From: Prevotella sp.
GTDB lineage: Bacteria; Bacteroidota; Bacteroidia; Bacteroidales; Bacteroidaceae
DNA length: 64,000 nt
Reading direction: 5' to 3'
NCBI GenBank assembly: GCA_020026195.1
Contig: JAHHQW010000005.1
Span: 5,028-69,027 of the forward strand
Within the stretch, counting starts at the first letter, position 1. Each line of letters begins with the position of its first letter. Shown piece by piece: positions 1-10,761 of this stretch. The notes beneath the pieces were generated by a model, which searched no databases, had not been told where the DNA came from, and was given only the letters and a program-made list of their open reading frames with translations. Both the position numbers and the translations under genes were made by a program.

Positions 1-865
1 TCTTACTTGCATAAGGGTCCATCACAGGAGTAAGTTTGTAACTTGTCTGAAGATAATTGTTCTTATAGTCGGGTTCGTTAAACCAGTCCTTCGAAGGCAT
101 ATCCTTCAGCCAGGGATGATATTCGCCACAGTGATTGAATATCATGTCCATTACTATCTTGATGCCCTTTGCATGAGCCTCATCGGCAAGACGCTTATAG
201 TCGGCATTAGTACCGAAACGTGGATCTACGTTGTAATAGTCTGTAGTTGCATATCCGTGGTAAGTGCTCTGCATATTGCTGTCGTCGGGCGAATTGTTCT
301 CCAGTACAGGTGTAAACCAGAGTGCTGTTACGCCGAGTTCTGTGAAGTAATCGAGATGCTGGCGTATTCCTTCAAGGTCGCCGCCATGACGCAGACTGGG
401 TTCGTTACGGTTGCATGTATATTTGTTCATGCCCTTAATCTGGTTGTTGCTCTCGTCGCCATCGGCAAAGCGGTCGGGCATAAGCATATACAGAACGTCG
501 GTTATGTCGAAACCTACACGTTCGCTTCCTGCCATCTCGCGTTCTCGAAGTTCGTAGCTCACCTTCTTTGTCTTTCTGCCATTGGCAAACTTAAGTGTCA
601 TCTTACCGGGCTTTGCATCCTTTATGTTAAGATACACCAGAAGATAGTTGTCACTTCCGGGACGTACTATGCTGTCCACCTTAACGCCTGCATAGTCTGT
701 AGTTACATCTGCCGATGCTATTCCGTCGCCATAAACCATAAGCTGTAGCGAGGGATTCTTCATTCCCACAAACCAGTTTGTAGGTTCTATCTTGTCCACA
801 TTTACCTGTGCACCGACTGTAGTCACCGCAAGCAGGAGGAACAATGAAGCTAAAATCTTTTTCAT
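1..865 (-). CDS. susA: Neopullulanase / cyclomaltodextrinase-like alpha-amylase, SusA type (3' part outside window)
   Basis: GH13 hydrolase cleaving maltooligosaccharides, pullulan or cyclodextrins in the periplasm. Translated from the ATG at 865 it gives 288 residues before the window edge, with no stop. Residues 1 to about 19 are a signal peptide (MKKILAS, hydrophobic core, ending VGAQ). Residues about 20-105 resemble the N-terminal immunoglobulin-like domain of cyclomaltodextrinases (Cyc-maltodext_N). The (beta/alpha)8 barrel starts at about 120 (VLYMLMPDRFADGD), and conserved region I, DMIFNH, lies at 240-245. The catalytic Asp/Glu/Asp lie beyond the edge and cannot be checked. It is the last visible gene of the malQ-GH97-pullulanase cluster, 29 bp after the pullulanase stop. 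The SusA assignment rests on domain order and neighbours; a related GH13 subfamily is possible. Confidence 0.85.
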   Translation of the reverse strand, partial: MKKILASLFLLLAVTTVGAQVNVDKIEPTNWFVGMKNPSLQLMVYGDGIASADVTTDYAGVKVDSIVRPGSDNYLLVYLNIKDAKPGKMTLKFANGRKTKKVSYELREREMAGSERVGFDITDVLYMLMPDRFADGDESNNQIKGMNKYTCNRNEPSLRHGGDLEGIRQHLDYFTELGVTALWFTPVLENNSPDDSNMQSTYHGYATTDYYNVDPRFGTNADYKRLADEAHAKGIKIVMDMIFNHCGEYHPWLKDMPSKDWFNEPDYKNNYLQTSYKLTPVMDPYASK

Positions 866-894
866 ATCGTTGGTTATCAGTTTTATGTTATAGT

Positions 895-2799
895 TTATTT
901 TACAAGTATAAGTGCCGACTGCATTGCCACTTCGACACTGCCACCGCGAACTTTTCCGAGTCCCTTTTCAGACACTACTCCGTCACGGCATACAACAGTG
1001 TATCTTCCCTTAGGAACGCTTGCCGTTATCTTATATCTGTTGGCATTTAAGATTACTATGATCTCAGCACTCTTATCGCCGCCGGCATGATTCTTCAGTC
1101 TGTATGCCACCACGCCTTCGGGAACATCCATGAACTCTAAGTTGCGCTTTACTTCTTCGGCATCGTTCATGCGGAATGCGGGATGTGCCTTACGCAGAGC
1201 AATGAGTCCGCGATAGTAATCGAACACTTCGGGATAACGCTCAAGATTATTCCAGTCGAGACGATTGATGCTGTCGGGAGAACAATAGCTGTTGTGAACG
1301 CCCTTCTTGTCGCGCATCATCTCTTCGCCAGAAAGCATGAACGGAACACCCTGCGACGTAAACACTGCTGTCTGTGCAAGCAGATTAAGGCGAATCTTCT
1401 CTTTCTCTGATATGCCCTTAATACTTGCCTCAAGACGGTCGTTCATGCACATATCGTCGTGACAGCTTACGTATGCTATCATCTGCGACGGTTCGTTGGT
1501 CCACGGTGCCTTGGCATAATTTACCTTAGAAAAGTCTATCTGAGGATGATTTATTCCGCCTGCTATGCCAAACTTGATGCTCTCTTCCTGTCCGCCGACA
1601 CCTGCAAGGAATCCTCCCTTTGTGTCATCGTTGAACGGACCGCGCAGTGCATCACGCATTTCGTCAGAGAACGCTGCGATGCGTGGCATCTGGTTGATAT
1701 GTACTTTCATTGCAAGCTGTTCGTAAGGAATGGCACATTCGCCAGCTGCCCAGCCTTCGCCATAGATAAAGATAGAAGGATCTACTGCATCGACGGCCTT
1801 ACGTATCTTGTTCATTGTCTCAATGTCGTGAATGCCCATGAGGTCGAAACGGAATCCGTCGATATGATATTCGTTTATCCAGTATAATACGGATTCTATC
1901 ATGTACTCGCGTACCATCTCTTTTTCAGAGGCAACCTCGTTACCGCACGCCGAAGCGTTGGCAGGAGTTCCGTCGGCATTATAACGATAGAAGTAACCCG
2001 GATATGCCTTGTGAAAGTTGCTCGCATCTGTATTGTGCGTGTGGTTATAAACTACATCGAGTATGACACGGATGCCCGCCTTATGCAGTGCCTGTACCAT
2101 CTGCTTGAATTCTTTTATTCTTACGACAGGATTGTACGGGTCTGTAGAGTAAGAGCCTTCGGGAACATTGTAGTTCTTAGGATCATATCCCCAGTTGTAC
2201 TGACTGCGTTCAAGGTGTTCTTCGTCTATCGTAGCATAATCGAACGACGGCAGAATATGAACGGCATTTACCCCTAACTTCTTAAGATGCTCGATGGCAC
2301 GCGGCTCTGTAAGTGCAAGGAACTTTCCCTTGTTCTGTATGCCCGATGATGCATCAATAGAAAAGTCTCTGTGGTGCATCTCGTATATGATGAGGTCGGT
2401 ATAGTTCTTTATTGCCGGACGTACGTCGTTTTCCCATCCTTCGGGATTGGTCTTCGACATATCTATCACTGCACCGCGGTTACCATTAACGCCTACTGCC
2501 TTGGCAAACACACCGGGATACTGACCGTATGAGGTATCGAAAGTGTAGAACTTTCCGTCTAAGTTTCCGTCTACAGTGATTGTGTAACGGTCCTTACCCG
2601 AATGTGCCATCTGTAAGGTCTTATATGCCCATCCGCCGCTGCCGTTATCGAACAATCGCAGAATAACTGTCTCTGCACTGTCGGGGGCAAAGACGCTGAA
2701 TGTCGTCTGCTCTGGAGAATATCTCACTTCTTCGAAATCCTGTGCCTGACTTATTGAACTCATGACAGTCATCATCGCAAGAAATAATAATTTCTTCAT
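895..2799 (-). CDS. pulA: Type I pullulanase (GH13), secreted
   Basis: Debranching enzyme hydrolysing alpha-1,6 links of pullulan, amylopectin or glycogen. It has 634 residues, with a signal peptide at 1-20 (MKKLLFLAMM...SQAQ). A CBM48-like beta-sandwich lies at about 25-115, then the GH13 barrel. The type I pullulanase signature YNWGYDP is at 201-207. Region I is DVVYNH at 248-253; region II is GFRFD with nucleophile Asp319; region III has acid Glu348 in YGEGW; region IV has His447-Asp448. The usual Asn after that HD is Asp449 here (HDD instead of HDN). The length is normal for single-module Bacteroidetes pullulanases. It sits 45 bp after the GH97 gene and 29 bp before susA, so very probably in one operon. 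Confidence 0.95.
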   Translation of the reverse strand: MKKLLFLAMMTVMSSISQAQDFEEVRYSPEQTTFSVFAPDSAETVILRLFDNGSGGWAYKTLQMAHSGKDRYTITVDGNLDGKFYTFDTSYGQYPGVFAKAVGVNGNRGAVIDMSKTNPEGWENDVRPAIKNYTDLIIYEMHHRDFSIDASSGIQNKGKFLALTEPRAIEHLKKLGVNAVHILPSFDYATIDEEHLERSQYNWGYDPKNYNVPEGSYSTDPYNPVVRIKEFKQMVQALHKAGIRVILDVVYNHTHNTDASNFHKAYPGYFYRYNADGTPANASACGNEVASEKEMVREYMIESVLYWINEYHIDGFRFDLMGIHDIETMNKIRKAVDAVDPSIFIYGEGWAAGECAIPYEQLAMKVHINQMPRIAAFSDEMRDALRGPFNDDTKGGFLAGVGGQEESIKFGIAGGINHPQIDFSKVNYAKAPWTNEPSQMIAYVSCHDDMCMNDRLEASIKGISEKEKIRLNLLAQTAVFTSQGVPFMLSGEEMMRDKKGVHNSYCSPDSINRLDWNNLERYPEVFDYYRGLIALRKAHPAFRMNDAEEVKRNLEFMDVPEGVVAYRLKNHAGGDKSAEIIVILNANRYKITASVPKGRYTVVCRDGVVSEKGLGKVRGGSVEVAMQSALILVK

Positions 2800-2844
2800 C
2801 TCTGTGTTAGTATGTTTTAATATGATTGTTGGTATATGATTATG

Positions 2845-4971
<2,127 letters not shown>

Positions 4972-4996
4972 TTATGATATTTGTTTTAATGGTGTA

Positions 4997-7681
4997 TCAA
5001 AATCTGTCACCCTGTCTTATTACTTCTATGAGTTTACCGTTGAACTTATCGTTTTTCATAAGTTCTTCTATGCTTACGTGCATGCGGTAACGCCAGTAAT
5101 GTTTAGGATTTGCAGGTATGTTAATGCGCTCGGCATCTTTGTCGGCATTGCGAATATTCTCGTCCATTGCCATCCAGTCCTGAATGGAAAGGATGCAGAG
5201 CATAGAGTTACTGCACAAATGGCGTGATATGATGTCTTCTGCCAGCCATCCCGGCATCGGATGAGGTGCTGCACCGCCCTTATAAAGCACGGCATTGAAG
5301 TATTCCTGTGAACGCTGAACGTCTTCGTCCCACCACTGTCTGAGTGTAGGCATGTCGTGTGACGATATTGTTGCTACCGAACGATATGGGTTCTGCGAAA
5401 GGTTGCCAAACTTAAGTCTCGGATTCTTCGGCATGCTCTGTACTTCAAGACTCAGAATGCGTAACTGATCCATTACCCATGGAACGCAGTCGGGCACCAT
5501 GCCTAAGTCTTCTGCACATACTAACATTCGTGTAGCCTCAACAAGGCGCGGAAGTTTCTTCATAGCCTCAACGTACCAGAACTGATTGTTACGGCGATAG
5601 TAGTAGTCGTTGTACAGTTTGTTGAATACGTACTTGTCGCAATCGTAGAGTGCGCGGTAGACATAGCTGAACTGTGCCGAGATTCTCGGATGGAACTTGT
5701 TAGGATCTTTATTGTCGCGCAGGAAGAGTACATTGCTTACTAACGAGTACAGTCCGTCTCTTATCCAGATGTCGTCGGCTGTCTCCTTGCCTTCGAATGC
5801 CTTTTCAATCTTACGCTGAGTATTGTATTCTGTCTTCAGAACATATATGTCGTCGTGTGTATGGTCAAGATATTCCTGACGTACCTTGTCCGCCCACTTG
5901 CCAAACATCTCGTTTATAATCCAGTCTGAGATAAATGGTTCTGTGAAGAAATTCTCCTGGAAATGCAGACCGTAACCTTCTATCTCCTCGCGTGTCATTC
6001 CGAGTGAGGGCGAGAACTGTCCGAGAAGTCCGTGAACCGAACTGATGGGAATCTCCCATATACGGAAGAATCCTAAGACGTGGTCGATACGATATGCATC
6101 GAAGAACTTGCCCATATTTGTGAAGCGGCGTTCCCACCATGCACATCCGTCCTTAATCATTTCATCCCAGTTGTATGTCGGGAAACCCCAGTTCTGTCCG
6201 TTTACCGAGAAGTCATCTGGCGGAGCTCCTGCCTGTCCGTTAAGATTGAAGTAACGCGGCTCTGTCCATACATCACATCCGTAACGATTAACACCGATAG
6301 GAATATCGCCCTTGAGTATAACGCCTTTCTTCTGTGCGTGACGGTGTGCCTCTACCATCTGAGTATTGAGCACAAACTGAACGTAATAATAAAAAGCTAC
6401 TGTACTGAAATCTTTTCCTGAGGGATATGACAGGCTTACTCGGTCTGCTTCGCAGAAACTCAGATGACCGCTCCACTTTGTAAAGTCGGCTGTTCCGAAT
6501 GTATCTCTGAAATAACAATACTGTGCGTATGGAACAAGCCATTTCTGTGTATCTTCAAAGAACTGCTCGAATTCTTTACTTGCAAATACTTTCTCTCCTT
6601 CCTGTGCAAAGAGTTCCTTAAGATATTCGGTCTTTGCATCATTAACCTTTTCGTAGTCTATCTGCGAGAGGGCATTGAGTTCTTTTCTTATCTTCTCAAA
6701 GTGTTTCTTTTTCTTCGCGTCCTTGATTTCGGGCAGACTGTTCAGGTCGGCATACTGAGGATGGAGTGCAAACACGCTGATGCAGCTGTAAGGATAAGAG
6801 TCTGTCCATGTGTGTGTGATTGTTGTATCATTTATAGGCAGAATCTGCAATACTCGCTGATGTGTATAGGCCACCCAGTCTATCATCTTCTTAAGGTCTC
6901 CGAAGTCACCTACGCCGAAACTGCTTTCTGACTTAAGAGAGAACACGGGAACAAGAGTTCCGGCACACTTCTGGTTACCTTTATTGAAATTTGCCTGCTC
7001 AAACTCGTAAACTATTGTTTCTCCACGTCCCATTTCGGGAAGTATTATCGTTCTGTTGTCACCATTCTCCCACAGGCAGTCGTGAACACTTGTTGAATTA
7101 ACTGCAACAAACTTAAACTCTATGACAGGACGTCTCAGCAATGTGGTGTCGATGTCTACAATCCATTCGTTATGGGTATGTTCGAGCATCTTAACTGCTT
7201 TGTGACAATCCCAGTTACCAAGAATATCATCGTTTCCTACTACTGCAAGATATTCGTTAGAACGTAACTGCGGAGCTCTTACCTTGATACGTAATGCCGA
7301 AAGTGCTTTCATTTCGGGTATACGCGAAAGAGTTCTTCTGTTAAGACATTCCGTAAATGCCGAAGTATACATATATGCATCGCCTGGAACATCTATCCAT
7401 CGGTCGTAAATTACATAATAGCCGCGTGTCTCGCTATTGATTTCAAGTCGGTGCGACTGCACCTTCCATTCGTGTCTTTCCTCACATCCGTCTCTTTCTA
7501 CAGAATAGAAATAGTTTACTACACTGCCGCATTCAAAAAGTCGGTTTAAACTAATCGTCCAACGAAGTCCGTCGTTAGTAGTCATTCTGTATTTAGAAAT
7601 GCCTTCGCCTTCTTCAATAACATTTAGTATGACGTCTTCGCCGTATACTGTACGATAGTCTATGTTAAATTGCAAATTCAT
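4997..7681 (-). CDS. malQ: 4-alpha-glucanotransferase (GH77) with N-terminal CBM20-like domains, DPE2-like
   Basis: Amylomaltase transferring glucan units between maltooligosaccharides. There is no signal peptide, so it is cytoplasmic. At 894 residues it is much longer than the roughly 500-690 residues of classic MalQ. The first ~270 residues contain starch-binding CBM20-like modules (for example LAVVGNDDILGNWD near 146-159), as in plant DPE2 and Bacteroidetes MalQ. GH77 catalytic residues: Asp533 nucleophile (YRIDHVLGFF), Glu724 acid/base (CAEDLGMVPD), Asp776 stabiliser (SSHDMPT). It is the first gene of the starch operon and the only cytoplasmic enzyme of the four. The 217-bp leader region upstream holds a LacI-type palindrome, so repression by a LacI-family regulator encoded elsewhere is likely. 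Confidence 0.95.
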   Translation of the reverse strand: MNLQFNIDYRTVYGEDVILNVIEEGEGISKYRMTTNDGLRWTISLNRLFECGSVVNYFYSVERDGCEERHEWKVQSHRLEINSETRGYYVIYDRWIDVPGDAYMYTSAFTECLNRRTLSRIPEMKALSALRIKVRAPQLRSNEYLAVVGNDDILGNWDCHKAVKMLEHTHNEWIVDIDTTLLRRPVIEFKFVAVNSTSVHDCLWENGDNRTIILPEMGRGETIVYEFEQANFNKGNQKCAGTLVPVFSLKSESSFGVGDFGDLKKMIDWVAYTHQRVLQILPINDTTITHTWTDSYPYSCISVFALHPQYADLNSLPEIKDAKKKKHFEKIRKELNALSQIDYEKVNDAKTEYLKELFAQEGEKVFASKEFEQFFEDTQKWLVPYAQYCYFRDTFGTADFTKWSGHLSFCEADRVSLSYPSGKDFSTVAFYYYVQFVLNTQMVEAHRHAQKKGVILKGDIPIGVNRYGCDVWTEPRYFNLNGQAGAPPDDFSVNGQNWGFPTYNWDEMIKDGCAWWERRFTNMGKFFDAYRIDHVLGFFRIWEIPISSVHGLLGQFSPSLGMTREEIEGYGLHFQENFFTEPFISDWIINEMFGKWADKVRQEYLDHTHDDIYVLKTEYNTQRKIEKAFEGKETADDIWIRDGLYSLVSNVLFLRDNKDPNKFHPRISAQFSYVYRALYDCDKYVFNKLYNDYYYRRNNQFWYVEAMKKLPRLVEATRMLVCAEDLGMVPDCVPWVMDQLRILSLEVQSMPKNPRLKFGNLSQNPYRSVATISSHDMPTLRQWWDEDVQRSQEYFNAVLYKGGAAPHPMPGWLAEDIISRHLCSNSMLCILSIQDWMAMDENIRNADKDAERINIPANPKHYWRYRMHVSIEELMKNDKFNGKLIEVIRQGDRF

Positions 7682-7770
7682 ATACGTTAGGGTTAGTATT
7701 TTGGTGTAAAATTAGCAATTTATAATATACAAATACAATTTAGATTTATCCGATTGACATAACGCAACAT

Positions 7771-7782
7771 GCAAACGTTTGC
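7771..7782. promoter_or_regulatory. LacI-family operator candidate upstream of malQ
   Basis: The 12-bp perfect palindrome GCAAACGTTTGC lies 90 bp before the malQ start. It has the central CG and flanking half-sites typical of LacI/GalR-family operators such as MalR sites. A good TAnnTTTG -7 box is not found; the closest is TGTATTTG on the minus strand at 7737-7730. That would place the palindrome around or just upstream of the -35 region, consistent with repression. No LacI-type gene is present in the window. Confidence 0.6.
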
Positions 7783-7825
7783 ACTTATATAGAAAAGAGC
7801 GTTTATACTGTACTTGCATATAAAC

Positions 7826-7866
7826 AAAATGTCCCGGTTTACGATTGTTATGTCATAAACCGGGAC
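7826..7866 (-). terminator. Intrinsic terminator after waaA
   Basis: Perfect 11-bp stem (GTCCCGGTTTA, 7831-7841, against TAAACCGGGAC, 7856-7866) with a 14-nt loop, followed on the minus strand by ATTTTG. It ends the gltX-waaA unit and separates it from the malQ operator region. Confidence 0.75.
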
Positions 7867-7898
7867 ACGTATAGTTTACAGATTGTTCTGATATTTCT

Positions 7899-9119
7899 TT
7901 AGAAGAACTTTAAAGATGAAAGTATCTTTTTCGTAGCTCCTGACTTAGAAGCTACATATTCCGAAGCCTTGACTCCGCATTCTTCAAGATGATGTGCATC
8001 GTTCATGAAGCTGGACATAATCTTAACAAAGTCATCATAATCCTTTATCTCAAAACCACCATCGGCAGCCTTAAGTTCCTGCGCTTCCTGAAAACGCTGA
8101 TTGTTAGGACCAAATATTACGGGCATTCCCCATACTGCAGCCTCAAGGACATTGTGTATTCCTACGCCAAATCCTCCGCCTACATAAGAGACATCACCAT
8201 AATTGTATATGCTCGAAAGCATTCCGTAACAATCTATGATAAGGCAGTCGGCATTCGCTGCCTCTGCTTCATCTGTCTGTGTGTATCTTACAGTCTTACG
8301 ATTGAGTTTGTCTGTAATCTGTTTTACATGCTCTTCATTTACTACATGTGGAGCTATGATAAGTTTCCAGTCGGTATGTTCGTTAAAGAACTTTATAAAG
8401 ATGTCTTCGTCGGGAGCCCAGCTGCTTCCTGCAACAAATACTTTAGAAGAACCTCTGAATGATTCTACAACGGGCAGTTGCTTTGCTTCGTTCTTTATAT
8501 CAATAACGCGGTCAAAGCGTGTGTCACCAGTGATTGTTACATTATCCAGTCCTATTCCTGAAAGAAGTTTACGGCTCTTTTCATTCTGTACAAAGAAATG
8601 GTCGAAGCAGTCAAGGACATGCTTGTAGCTGTTTCCGTACCATTTGAAGAATATCTGCTCATCGCGAAATATACTGCTAACACTGTATACAGGAATATTC
8701 TTCTTTTTAAGTACACGGAGATAATTCCACCAAAATTCGTACTTAATAAAGAAAGCCATCGAAGGACTGACCAGTTTCAAGAATCGTTTTGCATTTCCCG
8801 GAGTATCAAGCGGCAGATAACATACGATGTCCGCTCCTTCATAGTTCTTTCTTACCTCATAGCCTGAGGGTGAAAAGAACGTAAGAAGTATTTTATACTC
8901 AGGATGTTCCGAACGGAAATGCTCCATTATGGGTCTGCCCTGCTCGAACTCTCCGAGCGAGGCAGCATGGAACCATACGTACTTTGCCTTGGGGTCTACC
9001 TTCTCCTTAAGCACGTCGAAAGTATGCTTTTCTCCGCGCCACATAGTTTTGATTTTCTTATTGAAAATACTTCCTATTGCGACTCCTAACAGGTATAAGT
9101 ATATAGTTAGACTGTACAC
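7899..9119 (-). CDS. waaA: 3-deoxy-D-manno-octulosonic acid (Kdo) transferase, GT30
   Basis: Transfers Kdo from CMP-Kdo to lipid IVA at the inner face of the cytoplasmic membrane, the first core step of lipopolysaccharide. It has 406 residues. The N-terminal hydrophobic segment (4-18) is a membrane anchor. HAASLGE at 51-57 contains the conserved catalytic base Glu57. The C-terminal Rossmann domain has the glycine-rich YVGGGFGVGIHNVLEAA and the PVIFGPN nucleotide-sugar motifs. The length is typical for monofunctional or bifunctional WaaA, and the number of Kdo residues added cannot be told from sequence. It starts 9 bp after the gltX stop, so it is co-transcribed with it, and is followed by a terminator. 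Confidence 0.95.
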   Translation of the reverse strand: MYSLTIYLYLLGVAIGSIFNKKIKTMWRGEKHTFDVLKEKVDPKAKYVWFHAASLGEFEQGRPIMEHFRSEHPEYKILLTFFSPSGYEVRKNYEGADIVCYLPLDTPGNAKRFLKLVSPSMAFFIKYEFWWNYLRVLKKKNIPVYSVSSIFRDEQIFFKWYGNSYKHVLDCFDHFFVQNEKSRKLLSGIGLDNVTITGDTRFDRVIDIKNEAKQLPVVESFRGSSKVFVAGSSWAPDEDIFIKFFNEHTDWKLIIAPHVVNEEHVKQITDKLNRKTVRYTQTDEAEAANADCLIIDCYGMLSSIYNYGDVSYVGGGFGVGIHNVLEAAVWGMPVIFGPNNQRFQEAQELKAADGGFEIKDYDDFVKIMSSFMNDAHHLEECGVKASEYVASKSGATKKILSSLKFF

Positions 9120-9128
9120 CTCTATATA

Positions 9129-10658
9129 TTATTTCTTTAATTGTTCACTATTTATCGCAGCTTTCATTCTGCGAAGTGTCTCTTCCTTTCCAAGGAATGT
9201 AGTAATATCGAACATGCCAGGACCCTTACCGACACCTACAAGTGTAAGACGCCATGCATTCATTACATGACCCATCTTGTATTCTTTTGCTGCAATCCAT
9301 TCCTTAACAACTTCTTCCTGATGTTCCATGTTATCAAAGTCGTCTATTCCTTCGATTACTCCCATCAGTTCTGTCATTACCTCAGGTGAATCTTCTTTCC
9401 AGTGCTTCTTAACTGTCTTTTCATCATATTCTGTCGGAGCAATGAAGAAGAATGAACAAAGATCCCAGAGTTCTGAAACGAAGTTTACACGGTCTTTCAT
9501 CATTGAAACAACCTTCCTTACACTCTCTAAAGGAACGTCTACGCCATTGTTTGCAACAATAGGTGCAAAGAGTTTTGCTATTTCGTCATCGCTCTTACGA
9601 AGCATGTATTCGTGATTGAACCATACGCACTTCTTATAATCGAAATGTGCACCAGCCTTGCTACACTTTGAAATATCGAACACATTTACAAGTTCGTCAA
9701 GACTGAATAACTCCTGTTCTGTTCCAGGATTCCATCCTAACAATGCAAGGAAATTAACAACTGCCTCAGGGAAATATCCGCTTTCTCTATAACCAGAAGA
9801 GATTTCTCCTGTTGCAGGATCGTGCCATTCGAGCGGGAACACAGGGAATCCAAGACGATCACCATCACGCTTGCTCAGCTTACCCTTGCCCTCAGGTTTG
9901 AGCAGCAGAGGAAGGTGTGCAAAACGAGGCATTGTGTCTTCCCAACCGAATGCCTGATAAAGCATAACATGAAGCGGTGCACTCGGCAGCCATTCCTCAC
10001 CACGTATAACGTGCGATATTTCCATCAGATGATCATCAACAATATTTGCGAGATGATATGTAGGAAGTTCATCAGAATTCTTATAAAGAACCTTATCGTC
10101 AATGATGTCGCTCATAATACATACATCACCACGAATCATATCATTTACATGTACTGCAATTCCAGGTTCAACCTTAAAACGCACTACATAGTTCACGCCA
10201 TCCGCAATAAGTTTGTTTACCTCTTCTTCAGGCATACTCAGCGAATTACGCATGCTCAGACGTGTCTTTGCGTCGTATTGGAAATTCTGTATTTCCTGTC
10301 TTTTTGCTTCCAGTTCTTCGGGAGTATCAAAAGCTATATAAGCCTTACCTTTATCGAGAAGTTCTTTTACATATTTCTTATATATGCTTTTACGCTCACT
10401 CTGTCTGTAAGGTCCATATTCGCCACCGAAACTAACACCTTCGTCAAATTTAATACCAAGCCATTTAAATGAATCCAAAATATACTGCTCCGCACCAGGA
10501 ACAAAACGATTCGAATCGGTATCTTCTATTCTGAAAACAAGTTCGCCACCGTGCTGGCGGGCAAACAGATAATTATATAACGCGGTTCTTACACCGCCGA
10601 TATGCAAAGCCCCTGTAGGACTTGGTGCAAAACGTACTCTTACTCTTTTTTCTGCCAT
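9129..10658 (-). CDS. gltX: Glutamyl-tRNA synthetase
   Basis: Class I aminoacyl-tRNA synthetase charging tRNA-Glu in the cytoplasm. I use the internal ATG at 10658 ([10 protein letters not shown], 509 residues) instead of the in-frame ATG at 10676, because family members begin a few residues before the RFAPSPTG motif. The HIGH-type motif is HIGG (residues 19-22), in [11 protein letters not shown]. The KMSKS-type motif is KLSKRDGD. The C-terminal anticodon-binding helical domain follows. It is divergent from the pgpH-like gene across about 100 bp of AT-rich DNA, and is the first gene of a two-gene unit with waaA. Confidence 0.96.
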   Translation of the reverse strand: MAEKRVRVRFAPSPTGALHIGGVRTALYNYLFARQHGGELVFRIEDTDSNRFVPGAEQYILDSFKWLGIKFDEGVSFGGEYGPYRQSERKSIYKKYVKELLDKGKAYIAFDTPEELEAKRQEIQNFQYDAKTRLSMRNSLSMPEEEVNKLIADGVNYVVRFKVEPGIAVHVNDMIRGDVCIMSDIIDDKVLYKNSDELPTYHLANIVDDHLMEISHVIRGEEWLPSAPLHVMLYQAFGWEDTMPRFAHLPLLLKPEGKGKLSKRDGDRLGFPVFPLEWHDPATGEISSGYRESGYFPEAVVNFLALLGWNPGTEQELFSLDELVNVFDISKCSKAGAHFDYKKCVWFNHEYMLRKSDDEIAKLFAPIVANNGVDVPLESVRKVVSMMKDRVNFVSELWDLCSFFFIAPTEYDEKTVKKHWKEDSPEVMTELMGVIEGIDDFDNMEHQEEVVKEWIAAKEYKMGHVMNAWRLTLVGVGKGPGMFDITTFLGKEETLRRMKAAINSEQLKK

Positions 10659-10761
10659 ATTATGGAGACAATACAATTAATTTTTGCAAAAATAATCTTT
10701 TTTTCGCACTATGGAGTATTTTTTTTGTATTTTCGCAGAATAAATACATTATTTAGCGCAT

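Noticed and set aside
116..748. 210-codon plus-strand open frame
   Set aside because: It lies opposite the partial SusA-type gene, whose minus-strand translation matches GH13 motifs; the plus-strand product resembles nothing.
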